From Mucilaginibacter sp. OK283 (GTDB taxonomy: Bacteria; Bacteroidota; Bacteroidia; Sphingobacteriales; Sphingobacteriaceae), in the NCBI RefSeq assembly GCF_900110415.1, contig NZ_FODR01000003.1, positions 62,001-126,000 of the forward strand: 64,000 bases of DNA, written 5' to 3'. The stretch's first letter is position 1. Each line of letters opens with the position of its first letter. Position numbers and translations under genes: made by a program. Positions 17,544 to 25,647 of the stretch are shown one piece after another. Below the pieces are notes generated by a model that saw only the letters and a program-made list of their open reading frames with translations, ran no database searches and had not been told where the DNA came from.

Positions 17544-17574
17544 TTGCGTAGTAAGTACACATTATACATATTTG
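17544..17574 (+). promoter_or_regulatory. Candidate promoter for the GH31 gene
   Basis: TTG at 17544-17546, a 20-base spacer and CATATTTG at 17567-17574 match the Bacteroidota -33/-7 layout with one mismatch. It lies 25 bases before the ATG at 17599, so GH31 is probably also transcribed separately from the transporter. Confidence 0.4.
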
Positions 17575-17598
17575 CACAAACCCCGTTAAATAATTTGA

Positions 17599-20079
17599 AT
17601 GGAAAGTAACACACCCAATCCGGAAGAGCTAACCAGTAAGATAGTTGAAATTAAAAACTTGCTGGAAGAAGAAGAGGAAGAGGAGTTTCATCACCTTAAT
17701 AACCCAGCCGATGGCATAAAACCCATCATCAAAAAATACCTTGGCATACCAAACCATGCCGATCAGATAGGCAATAAATTTTACTTTACAGATGGCGATG
17801 CCAAAGTAGAAGTTGTTGTTGTTACCGACGAGATTATCCGTGTAAGATTGGCGCCGCATAGCGTTTTCCTTGAAGAATTCTCATACGCCGTTCCAAAGCT
17901 GGAGCATAAAGCCGCAGCCTTCACCCTGTATGAGGATGATAACGAGTTTCGTGTAGCAACTAAATCGATAAATTGTCATATCCGTAAAAAGGATTTTTTC
18001 ATTTTGTTTTCTGATAGCAATAACCATGTAACCAGCTCGGATGCTGTGCCTATGCACTGGGAAGAGAATGTTCAGTTTGGTGGTTATTACGTGTTTTGCA
18101 CCAAAACATGCGCTAAAGATGAAAGCTTTTTTGGCCTGGGCGATAAGCCTACCGAGCTTAACCTGCGTGGTAAAAGGCTGAAGAACTGGAACACCGATGC
18201 ATACTCCTTTGCCTGGAACCAGGATCCGCTTTACCGTAGCATTCCTTTTTACATCAGCGTAAACGAGGGTATTGCCCACGGTATATTTTTTGATAATACC
18301 TTTAAGGCGCATTTTGATTTTGGCGCCGAAGACAAAACCAAAACCAGTTTTTGGGCTGATGGCGGCGAACTGCAATACTATTATATCCACGGACCCCACA
18401 TGATGGATGTGGTAAAAAGCTACCACATTTTAACAGGCACGCACCCAATGCCACCGCTTTGGGCGCTGGGTTATCACCAGTGCCGATGGAGTTATTATCC
18501 CGAAGCCAAGGTGCGTAAAATTGCCAAAGGTTTCCGCGAAAATAAGATCCCCTGCGATGGTATCTATTTGGATATCGATTATATGGATGGTTACCGCTGC
18601 TTTACCTGGAATAAGAAATACTTCCCGGACCCGAAGAAAATGATCAGCGAATTGGCTGCAGATGGGTTTAAAACCGTTGTAATTATTGATCCGGGCATCC
18701 GTGTTGATGATAACTATTGGGTGTTTAAAGAAGGTAAAGAAAATAGATATTTTTGCCGCCGCAGCGATGATTACTTTATGGAAGGTCACGTTTGGCCGGG
18801 CCGCTGCCAGTTCCCCGATTTTACCAACCCCGAAGTGCGCGAATGGTGGGGAGGCTTATTTGAGGAGTTGGTAGAGATGGGCGTGGCCGGCGTTTGGAAT
18901 GATATGAACGAACCTGCCGTGTTTGGAGCAGGCACCTTCCCGGATGATGTTCGTCATCAATATGATGGGCACCGTGGGTCGCACCGCAAGGCACATAATG
19001 TTTACGGAATGCAAATGGTACGCTCAACCTACGAAGGTTTGCGTAAGATCATGAAAAACAAACGTCCTTTTACTATAACCAGGGCGGGATACTCGGGCGT
19101 ACAACGTTACTCATCCGCGTGGACGGGCGATAATGTGGCCTCATGGGAACACCTCAAATTAGGCAACATCCAATGCCAGCGCCTATCAGTATCGGGCATC
19201 CCTTTCTGCGGTACAGATATTGGCGGTTTTAGCGGCGAGCCTGATGGCGAACTATTTACCCGCTGGATACAGTTGGGCACCTTCTCGCCCTTTATGCGAG
19301 CGCACTCTGCAGGTGATACCAAAGAGCGCGAGCCCTGGAGTTTTGGCGAACCGTTTACCGAAATCAATCGTAAGTTTATCGAGTTGCGTTACAGGCTTAT
19401 CCCGTACTTATACTCTACTTTTTGGGAGCACCACCGCTACGGTTTCCCTATTTTGAGGCCGGTGGTAATGCATGAGCAGGATGTGTTGTTAAACCACTTC
19501 CGCCAGGATGAATTTACCTATGGCGATAAAATTTTGGTTTGCCCGGTAATGGAGCCAGGCCAGATAAAACGCAACGTGTACCTGCCAAAAGGTAAATGGT
19601 TCAATTACTGGACGTTTGAAGTGCTGGAAGGCGGTAAGGAAATAACCGTTGACACCCCGCTGGAAACCATGCCGCTGTTTGTAAAGGCCGGATCGGTAAT
19701 ACCCGAATACCCGGTGATGCAATACACAGGCGAAAAGGAAATTGAAGAAGTTAAACTGAACGTTTACTATACCGATTACGAAGTAAACTCCTTCCTGTTT
19801 GAAGATTACGGCGAAACTTTTGCCTATGAGCAAGATATTTATCTCGAGAAAAAATTTGTGGTAAATGGCAACTCAAGAAAACTAACCATAGGCCAAAGCA
19901 TGGAGGGGTTGTACACCCCGCGTTACGAGGGCTATCACTTTAACGTTATCGGCTTACCATTTAAGCCACACAAAATAATGGTCGATGGTAAAAACGTAAC
20001 CGCTTTTATCATCAATGCTGATGGCACCATGGAGTTTAAATACAGTAAAAAGTTTAAGCAGATAGAAATCTCAAAATAA
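17599..20079 (+). CDS. GH31 alpha-glucosidase
   Basis: An 826-aa retaining alpha-glucosidase. The nucleophile is D435 in GVWNDMNEPAVF and the acid/base fits D511 in WTGDNVASWEHL; GIYLDIDYMDGYRCF and the distal beta domain (LEGGKEITVDTPLETMPLFV) complete the family signature. There is no signal peptide; the N-terminus is acidic with a run of Glu at residues 38-45 region, so the protein is cytoplasmic. It would release glucose from maltose or oligosaccharides imported by the neighbouring transporter. It is followed by a strong terminator. Confidence 0.92.
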   Translation: MESNTPNPEELTSKIVEIKNLLEEEEEEEFHHLNNPADGIKPIIKKYLGIPNHADQIGNKFYFTDGDAKVEVVVVTDEIIRVRLAPHSVFLEEFSYAVPKLEHKAAAFTLYEDDNEFRVATKSINCHIRKKDFFILFSDSNNHVTSSDAVPMHWEENVQFGGYYVFCTKTCAKDESFFGLGDKPTELNLRGKRLKNWNTDAYSFAWNQDPLYRSIPFYISVNEGIAHGIFFDNTFKAHFDFGAEDKTKTSFWADGGELQYYYIHGPHMMDVVKSYHILTGTHPMPPLWALGYHQCRWSYYPEAKVRKIAKGFRENKIPCDGIYLDIDYMDGYRCFTWNKKYFPDPKKMISELAADGFKTVVIIDPGIRVDDNYWVFKEGKENRYFCRRSDDYFMEGHVWPGRCQFPDFTNPEVREWWGGLFEELVEMGVAGVWNDMNEPAVFGAGTFPDDVRHQYDGHRGSHRKAHNVYGMQMVRSTYEGLRKIMKNKRPFTITRAGYSGVQRYSSAWTGDNVASWEHLKLGNIQCQRLSVSGIPFCGTDIGGFSGEPDGELFTRWIQLGTFSPFMRAHSAGDTKEREPWSFGEPFTEINRKFIELRYRLIPYLYSTFWEHHRYGFPILRPVVMHEQDVLLNHFRQDEFTYGDKILVCPVMEPGQIKRNVYLPKGKWFNYWTFEVLEGGKEITVDTPLETMPLFVKAGSVIPEYPVMQYTGEKEIEEVKLNVYYTDYEVNSFLFEDYGETFAYEQDIYLEKKFVVNGNSRKLTIGQSMEGLYTPRYEGYHFNVIGLPFKPHKIMVDGKNVTAFIINADGTMEFKYSKKFKQIEISK

Positions 20080-20081
20080 CA

Positions 20082-20124
20082 AAGCATAAAAAAGCCGCCC
20101 TAAAAAGGCGGCTTTTTTATGCTT
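20082..20124 (+). terminator. Strong rho-independent terminator after GH31
   Basis: A perfect 18-bp stem (AAGCATAAAAAAGCCGCC with its exact complement at 20107-20124) and a 7-base loop, with a T run inside the descending arm, begins three bases after the GH31 stop codon. Confidence 0.9.
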
Positions 20125-20149
20125 TGTACAGTTTTAAATACCATGTCAC

Positions 20150-20190
20150 TGTCTTAACTCTTGATTCTTGTCTCTTGATTCTTCGCCACC
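20150..20190. repeat. Short-word repeat (TCTTGATTCTTG)
   Basis: The word CTTGATTCTTG is repeated in the spacer between the terminator and the glgB promoter. It belongs to the same class of intergenic short-word runs seen at 8364, 41455 and 47742. Confidence 0.5.
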
Positions 20191-20244
20191 CATCCTGCTT
20201 TAAAAAATAAATCCCTTAAACCCTGCATAATGTCATAATCCTGT

Positions 20245-20252
20245 TATATTTG
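20245..20252 (+). promoter_or_regulatory. Candidate -7 box (TATATTTG) for glgB
   Basis: An exact TAnnTTTG match 71 bases before the glgB ATG. No strong -33 TTG is visible. The position after the GH31 terminator supports independent transcription of glgB. Confidence 0.42.
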
Positions 20253-20322
20253 ATTTTATATAAACCAAACTCAATCCTGTAATTTGGGTTATTGTTACAA
20301 GCCCCTACAGGTTATCTATATC

Positions 20323-22488
20323 ATGGCCAAAAAAACGAAGACAACCGACACCCCGCTACCGGAAGAAAAGCCTGTAAAAGAAAAAAAAGCAACCAAAGCA
20401 AAGGCAAATAAAGTTGAACCCGAAGTTGTTGCAGACACCGCTAAAAAAGCTGTAGAAGCTAAAGCAGCGCCAGTTGCGAAAACAACCAAGCCCAAAACCG
20501 CTAAAGTCAAAGTTGCCGAAGCGGTACAAGCCACAAATACTGTAATATTAAAAGCCGTTGAGCCATATAGCCGCTTTACCGATTTTGATATCAGTTTATT
20601 TAAGTCGGGAAAGCACTTTAAGCTTTATGAAAAGTTTGGCTCGCACGTGGTGGAATATCAGGGCGTAGTGGGTACCTACTTTTCAGTTTGGGCGCCAAAC
20701 GCGCAGTATGTATCGGTTATAGCAAACTTTAACGGCTGGAACCGCGGTTCGCACAGTTTGAATGCCCGTTGGGATTCATCCGGCATCTGGGAAGGTTTTA
20801 TCCCGAATGTGGGCGTAGGCGAAACCTATAAATATTATATAAAATCATCAACCGGCGAAGACCTGGAAAAGGCCGATCCTTTTGCCTTGCGCTGGGAAGT
20901 ACCGCCAAGCACAGCATCGATAGTTGTTGATACCTTTTACGAATGGACCGATGGCGACTGGATGGCTAACCGCCATGAGCATAATGCGCTTGATAAACCT
21001 TACAGCGTTTACGAAGTGCACCTGGGTTCATGGGCCCGCAGCCCCGAAAGCCCCGACCAGTTTTTAACTTATACCGAACTGGCACACAAACTGGTGCCAT
21101 ACGTTAAAGAAATGGGCTTTACACACGTAGAGTTTATGCCTATAATGGAGCACCCGTATTATCCAAGCTGGGGCTACCAAATTTCGGGCTACTTTGCTGC
21201 GGCTTCCCGTTATGGTTCGCCGCAGGAACTGATGTTTCTTATCGAGGAATTCCACAAAGCCGGTATCGGGGTGATATTGGATTGGGTACCATCGCATTTT
21301 CCGGGCGATATTCATGCTTTGTACAAATTTGATGGCACACACCTGTATGAGCATGCCGACGCTCGTAAAGGATTCCATCCAGATTGGAAATCGTACATAT
21401 TTAACTATGGGCGTAACGAGGTTAGGGCATTCCTGATCAGTAACGCGCTGTTTTGGCTGGATAGATACCATGCCGATGGTTTACGGGTAGACGCTGTAGC
21501 ATCTATGCTTTACCTGGATTACTCGCGCAAGCATGGCGAGTGGGAAGCCAATATTTATGGCGGCAACGAAAACCTCGAAGCTATTTCGTTCCTGAAAGAG
21601 TTTAACGAGGCCGTTTACAGCCATTTCCCATCAACCCAAACCATTGCTGAAGAATCTACATCGTTTACAGGGGTTAGTCGCCCGGTTTATTTAGGTGGCT
21701 TAGGTTTCGGGATGAAATGGATGATGGGGTGGATGCACGATACCATCGATTATTTTAAAGAAGATCCTATCCACAGAAAATATCACCATAACGAGATCAC
21801 TTTTAGTACCATATACGCCTTTACCGAAAACTTTATGCTGCCTTTCTCGCACGATGAGGTGGTATATGGCAAAGGTAGTATGCTGCGTAAAATGCCCGGT
21901 GATGAGTGGCAGCAATTTGCCAACCTGCGCCTCATGTACAGTTATATGTTTACGCACCCGGGTACCAAATTGCTATTTATGGGTGCCGAGTTTGGGCAAG
22001 GCGATGAGTGGAATTATAGTCAGTCGTTACAATGGCATGTAATGCAATACCCTAATCACCAGGGCATGGCGGCAACGGTCAAAGCGCTTAACCAGCTGTA
22101 TAAGGATGAGCCTGCGCTGTATGAAAAAGCCTTTGACTTTACCGGCTTTGAATGGATAGACGGTGGTAACGCCAACGACTCGATACTGGTTTATGGCCGT
22201 ATGGGGCATAATCGTGCCGACGACCTGGTAATTATCCTGAACATGACCCCGGTACCGCGTTATAACTACCGCATTGGTGTACCCGCAGGCGGCAAATGGC
22301 AGGAAGTATTTAACTCAGATGCTCAAAACCTTTGGGGCAGCGGTATCATCAATTACGACGCGGTAACTGCCGATGCCGAAAAATGGCATGGCAAGGATAA
22401 CTCCATTAACATTACCATACCCCCTTTGGCAGCCACAGTATTTAAAAAAATACCCGATGCACCTGCCAAATACGAACTAAAGCGATAA
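20323..22488 (+). CDS. glgB: 1,4-alpha-glucan branching enzyme with a Lys/Ala-rich N-terminal tail
   Basis: A 721-aa enzyme that makes alpha-1,6 branches in glycogen. A CBM48 domain (VVGTYFSVWAPNAQYVSVI) precedes the GH13 barrel with D390 in GLRVDAV, E443 in TIAEES and D511 in FSHDEV. The first 70 residues are a low-complexity tail rich in Lys, Ala, Pro and Glu, resembling histone H1-like tails and absent from standard GlgB. The start at MAKKTK is chosen because it follows the candidate promoter and a plausible leader. No glgA or glgC lies in the window. A long hairpin follows the stop codon. Confidence 0.92.
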   Translation: MAKKTKTTDTPLPEEKPVKEKKATKAKANKVEPEVVADTAKKAVEAKAAPVAKTTKPKTAKVKVAEAVQATNTVILKAVEPYSRFTDFDISLFKSGKHFKLYEKFGSHVVEYQGVVGTYFSVWAPNAQYVSVIANFNGWNRGSHSLNARWDSSGIWEGFIPNVGVGETYKYYIKSSTGEDLEKADPFALRWEVPPSTASIVVDTFYEWTDGDWMANRHEHNALDKPYSVYEVHLGSWARSPESPDQFLTYTELAHKLVPYVKEMGFTHVEFMPIMEHPYYPSWGYQISGYFAAASRYGSPQELMFLIEEFHKAGIGVILDWVPSHFPGDIHALYKFDGTHLYEHADARKGFHPDWKSYIFNYGRNEVRAFLISNALFWLDRYHADGLRVDAVASMLYLDYSRKHGEWEANIYGGNENLEAISFLKEFNEAVYSHFPSTQTIAEESTSFTGVSRPVYLGGLGFGMKWMMGWMHDTIDYFKEDPIHRKYHHNEITFSTIYAFTENFMLPFSHDEVVYGKGSMLRKMPGDEWQQFANLRLMYSYMFTHPGTKLLFMGAEFGQGDEWNYSQSLQWHVMQYPNHQGMAATVKALNQLYKDEPALYEKAFDFTGFEWIDGGNANDSILVYGRMGHNRADDLVIILNMTPVPRYNYRIGVPAGGKWQEVFNSDAQNLWGSGIINYDAVTADAEKWHGKDNSINITIPPLAATVFKKIPDAPAKYELKR

Positions 22489-22510
22489 ATAACGCCAAAT
22501 CGCTATAAAT

Positions 22511-22558
22511 ATATTCAACCATTTATTAAGCTTTTGCGTTTAATAAATGGTTGAATAT
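22511..22558 (+). terminator. Long hairpin after glgB
   Basis: A perfect 19-bp inverted repeat (ATATTCAACCATTTATTAA and its complement) encloses a 10-base loop. It has no U tract, so it is either a factor-independent processing hairpin or a repeat element rather than a classic terminator. It separates glgB from the two small membrane protein genes. Confidence 0.6.
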
Positions 22559-22581
22559 TCATATTATACATTTACCTGCCC

Positions 22582-22773
22582 ATGAACCCCAAATTTCGTA
22601 ACCTTTTTATTATAGGTGGCTCGGTAGCCCTGGTGTTGCTAATTATACAGGTATTCATGACCTACCCCGATATAAACGCAGTAAACATATTATTAAACGC
22701 CTTGCCCGCCCTGGTGCTTTATTACCTGGCCTATAAAACCTACCATGAGCATAAGGATGGCGAATTGATGTAA
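22582..22773 (+). CDS. Small membrane protein, unknown
   Basis: A 63-aa protein with two hydrophobic helices (LFIIGGSVALVLLIIQVF and INAVNILLNALPALVLYYLA) and a charged C-terminal tail (HEHKDGELM). It lies 11 bases before the next small membrane gene, so the two are probably co-transcribed. I do not recognise a family. Confidence 0.65.
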   Translation: MNPKFRNLFIIGGSVALVLLIIQVFMTYPDINAVNILLNALPALVLYYLAYKTYHEHKDGELM

Positions 22774-22784
22774 AATATATCCAT

Positions 22785-23090
22785 ATGCTTAACCTCTTTG
22801 TTTTTGGCACAATATCCCTGGCCATGCTTATCCTGGGCTATCAAATAAAATATAAAAAGAAAGCCAGCCTTATATCCGGGTTCGATGAAAACCTGGTGAG
22901 CGATGTTAACGGTCTGTGTAACTGGGTAGGCAACCTGATGCTTATCAACGCCGCCATAGCCCTGCTCACCGGTATCGGCATGACTTACCTGCCCGCCCAA
23001 ATGAACATTGCCTTAATATTTTTTGTGGGCGGCATCCTGGCAACTTCTGTTTTTGCCATTGCAGGCAAGCGCAGGTTCAGGCGGCTGTAA
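22785..23090 (+). CDS. DUF3784-type membrane protein
   Basis: A 101-aa protein with three hydrophobic segments. The stretch LGYQIKYKKKASLISGFDENLVSDVNGLCNWVGNLML fits the DUF3784 pattern (YLIKxKKxxxLIAGYN followed by a helix with small residues). The function of this family is unknown. It is paired with the preceding 63-aa membrane protein. Confidence 0.7.
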   Translation: MLNLFVFGTISLAMLILGYQIKYKKKASLISGFDENLVSDVNGLCNWVGNLMLINAAIALLTGIGMTYLPAQMNIALIFFVGGILATSVFAIAGKRRFRRL

Positions 23091-23437
23091 TCATAATGGC
23101 AATGCCTGCGGCCTGGGTTAACCACTCTTGTGCAGGCCTTGGCCACATTAGCCAATATCCAACACTATCACTATTGCTCAAATCGTTTAACAACATTCCT
23201 GCCCGTTAGCAAAGCATACTACCGCTCCGACAGATTGAGGGCAGGCAAAACCGCTTGCTTCCAATTTATCGCTACCATATTTGCTAAAACATTATCCTTA
23301 AATCAGAACTCTCATTCAACCATATCTTAACCCAAAATGGTAGTTAATCCATCTTTTTTTAACAAAAACAGATGAATGAAGCTAAAATCCGGCTAATGAT
23401 TGCTAAATTGTTAGTTCAATATTTTAGTAATCCACCG
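23091..23437. other. Gene-free spacer upstream of the hydroxyproline genes
   Basis: About 350 bases without a convincing gene. A possible 66-codon frame at 23130-23330 has no ribosome site and no family-like sequence. A candidate promoter for the next gene lies at its right end. Confidence 0.5.
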
Positions 23438-23445
23438 TACTTTTG
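23438..23445 (+). promoter_or_regulatory. Candidate -7 box (TACTTTTG) for the hydroxyproline gene block
   Basis: An exact TAnnTTTG match 16 bases before the ATG at 23462. The predicted leader is short. The -33 element is weak. Confidence 0.42.
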
Positions 23446-23461
23446 ATAAAAATAAGAAACA

Positions 23462-24400
23462 ATGATAACTTTTGACTGGAAAGGCGTATTCCCTGCGGTA
23501 ACCACCAAGTTCACCGATAACGACGAATTAGATTTTGATGCTTTTGATGTAAACCTTGCAGCGCAGCTTGAAGCTGGTGTTGACGGGTTTATTTTAGGCG
23601 GTTCATTAGGCGAGGCCAGCGTGCTCACCGATGATGAAAAGTTTGCGTTATTAAAGCATACCATTGGTTATGTTGATGGCAAAGTACCTGTAATACTAAA
23701 TATTGCCGAGCAAACCACCAAAGCAGCTGTAGCCTGTGCTAAAAGAGCTTTTGATACCGGTGCCGATGGTTTAATGCTGTTGCCACCAATGCGTTATAAC
23801 AGCGAAGAACGCGAAACTTTGGCTTACATAGGCGCAGTTGCCGAAAGCACCGAACTGCCTATCATGATATACAACAATCCTGTTGATTATAAAATTGAAG
23901 TTACACTGGATATGTTTGAAAAACTATCGGTTTATAAAAACATCCAGGCCGTAAAAGAATCAACCCGTAATGTATCAAACGTTACCAAAATGTTTAATCG
24001 TTTTGGCAACCGCTACGCGATATTTACAGGTGTTGACCCATTAGCTATGGAAAGCCTTGTAATGGGTGCCGACGGCTGGGTAGCAGGTTTGGTTGATGCT
24101 TTCCCTAAAGAAACTGTAGCTATTTACCGTTTGGTAAAAGCCGGCAGAATTGCCGAAGCTTTAACCATTTACCGTTGGTTTTTGCCGGTATTGGAATTGG
24201 ATATTCATCCAAAACTGGTTCAGTACATCAAATTGGCTGAGGTTGCTACAGGTATTGGCACCGAAAATGTACGCGCCCCACGTTTACCGTTAATTGGCGA
24301 AGAACGTACCAAAGTATTAAAAATCATCAATGATGCATTAGCTGTTCGCCCGGAATTGCCTGTTGGCAGCTGGGGTAAACTAACCGAAGTTGAAGCTTAA
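23462..24400 (+). CDS. DHDPS-family protein, probable pyrroline-4-hydroxy-2-carboxylate deaminase
   Basis: A 312-aa class I aldolase-type barrel. It has GGSLGEASVLTDDEK (the GxxGE substrate loop), a YNNPVDY segment and the Schiff-base lysine K165 in IQAVKESTR. The next two genes are a 4-hydroxyproline epimerase and an FAD-dependent D-amino acid dehydrogenase, which is the known LhpC-LhpA-LhpB order of trans-4-hydroxyproline catabolism, so deamination of pyrroline-4-hydroxy-2-carboxylate to alpha-ketoglutarate semialdehyde is the likely reaction. DHDPS for lysine synthesis is an alternative but is usually shorter, about 290 residues. Confidence 0.82.
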   Translation: MITFDWKGVFPAVTTKFTDNDELDFDAFDVNLAAQLEAGVDGFILGGSLGEASVLTDDEKFALLKHTIGYVDGKVPVILNIAEQTTKAAVACAKRAFDTGADGLMLLPPMRYNSEERETLAYIGAVAESTELPIMIYNNPVDYKIEVTLDMFEKLSVYKNIQAVKESTRNVSNVTKMFNRFGNRYAIFTGVDPLAMESLVMGADGWVAGLVDAFPKETVAIYRLVKAGRIAEALTIYRWFLPVLELDIHPKLVQYIKLAEVATGIGTENVRAPRLPLIGEERTKVLKIINDALAVRPELPVGSWGKLTEVEA

Positions 24401-24425
24401 TAATCATTTAGTAAAACTATAACCG

Positions 24426-24463
24426 AAGCTTAAGGCCGGCTTTATGCTTTCGGCCTTAAGCTT
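24426..24463 (+). terminator. Intercistronic hairpin before the epimerase gene
   Basis: A perfect 13-bp stem (AAGCTTAAGGCCG with CGGCCTTAAGCTT) and a 12-base loop, 11 bases upstream of the epimerase start. It may tune expression between the two genes. The word AAGCTTTATGCTTT within it resembles other intergenic word repeats. Confidence 0.5.
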
Positions 24464-24474
24464 TATGCTTTCAA

Positions 24475-25476
24475 ATGAGTAGTAAAACATTTTTTTGTAT
24501 AGATGCACACACCTGTGGTAACCCCGTGAGGGTAGTGGCGGGTGGCGGCCCGACGCTTAAAGGCGATAACATGAGCCAAAAGCGCCAGCACTTTTTAAAA
24601 GAGTACGACTGGATACGTACCGGGCTGATGTTTGAGCCAAGAGGGCATGATATGATGTCGGGAAGTATCTTGTTTCCGCCTCATGATCCGGCAAATGATG
24701 TAGCCGTTTTGTTTATTGAAACAAGCGGCTGCCTGCCTATGTGTGGGCATGGTACCATTGGTACCATAACCATTGCTATTGAAGAAGGTCTGATTGAGCC
24801 CAAAATTCCTGGTATAGTACGTATGGAAGCGCCGGCCGGCCTGGTTTTGATAGAGTATAAGCAGGAAGAAAAAAAAGTTACTTCGGTTAAGCTCAGAAAC
24901 GTGGCAGCCTATCTTGCTGCCACCAACCTGGAGGTAGAGTGCCCGGATCTGGGTATGCTAACCATCGATGTCTCTTACGGGGGTAATTACTATGCCATTG
25001 TTGATCCGCAGCCAAATTTTGCCGGGCTTGAAAATTATACCGCCGGGCAGCTGATAGCCTGGAGCCAGGTATTACGTAAGCGCATTAACGAAAAATATAA
25101 ATTTGTTCACCCGCAGGATCCCACTATAAATACGTGTACCCATATCCTTTGGGCAGGCGCAACATTAGATAGTACTTCTACCGCCCGCAATGCTGTATTT
25201 TATGGCGATAAGGCTATTGACAGATCGCCTTGCGGCACCGGTACATCGGCACGTATGGCACAATGGTATGCCAAAGGCAAGCTGAAAGTGGGCGAACCGT
25301 TTATACACGAAAGCATCATTGGTAGTAAATTCATTGGCAAGGTAGAAGAGGTGGTGAAGATTGGCGAACTGGATGCCATTATTCCGAGTGTTGAAGGCTG
25401 GGCAAAAGTTTACGGATACAACACCATCAAAATAGATGATGACGATCCGTATGCACATGGTTTCCAGGTGATATAA
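24475..25476 (+). CDS. 4-hydroxyproline epimerase
   Basis: A 333-aa proline racemase family enzyme. Both catalytic cysteines are present: C90 in GCLPMCGHGTIG and C253 in DRSPCGTGTSARMA, with the DCGxGxxxRM-like context. Having Cys at both positions indicates racemase/epimerase activity rather than trans-3-hydroxyproline dehydratase, where the first is Thr. The neighbouring FAD dehydrogenase and deaminase favour trans-4-hydroxy-L-proline as substrate over proline. It would supply cis-4-hydroxy-D-proline to the next enzyme. Confidence 0.88.
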   Translation: MSSKTFFCIDAHTCGNPVRVVAGGGPTLKGDNMSQKRQHFLKEYDWIRTGLMFEPRGHDMMSGSILFPPHDPANDVAVLFIETSGCLPMCGHGTIGTITIAIEEGLIEPKIPGIVRMEAPAGLVLIEYKQEEKKVTSVKLRNVAAYLAATNLEVECPDLGMLTIDVSYGGNYYAIVDPQPNFAGLENYTAGQLIAWSQVLRKRINEKYKFVHPQDPTINTCTHILWAGATLDSTSTARNAVFYGDKAIDRSPCGTGTSARMAQWYAKGKLKVGEPFIHESIIGSKFIGKVEEVVKIGELDAIIPSVEGWAKVYGYNTIKIDDDDPYAHGFQVI

Positions 25477-25495
25477 AGAACAACAATATAATCCA

Positions 25496-25620
25496 CTTGT
25501 CATTTCGAACGAACGAAGGGCCGGCCTGAGCGTTGAGTGAGGAGAAATCTTATGCGACAAGCTTCACGGCCCATCGCTCGTATAAGATTTCTCACTCGTA
25601 CCTCGTTTCGAAATGACAAG
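25496..25620. repeat. 125-bp inverted-repeat element (TGTCATTTCGA ends)
   Basis: The outer arms CTTGTCATTTCGAACGA and TCGTTTCGAAATGACAAG are nearly exact complements. An inner arm pair (GAGAAATCTTAT with ATAAGATTTCTC) continues the fold. It lies between the epimerase and dehydrogenase genes. Related ends occur at 698-708 and, in another form, 15935-16012. It is REP- or MITE-like; no transposase is near. Confidence 0.75.
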
Positions 25621-25647
25621 TTTTAATTAAAAGTAAGCTTTCAAAAA

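Noticed and set aside
23130..23330. 66-codon frame in the spacer before the hydroxyproline genes.
   Set aside because: No start context and no recognisable protein pattern.
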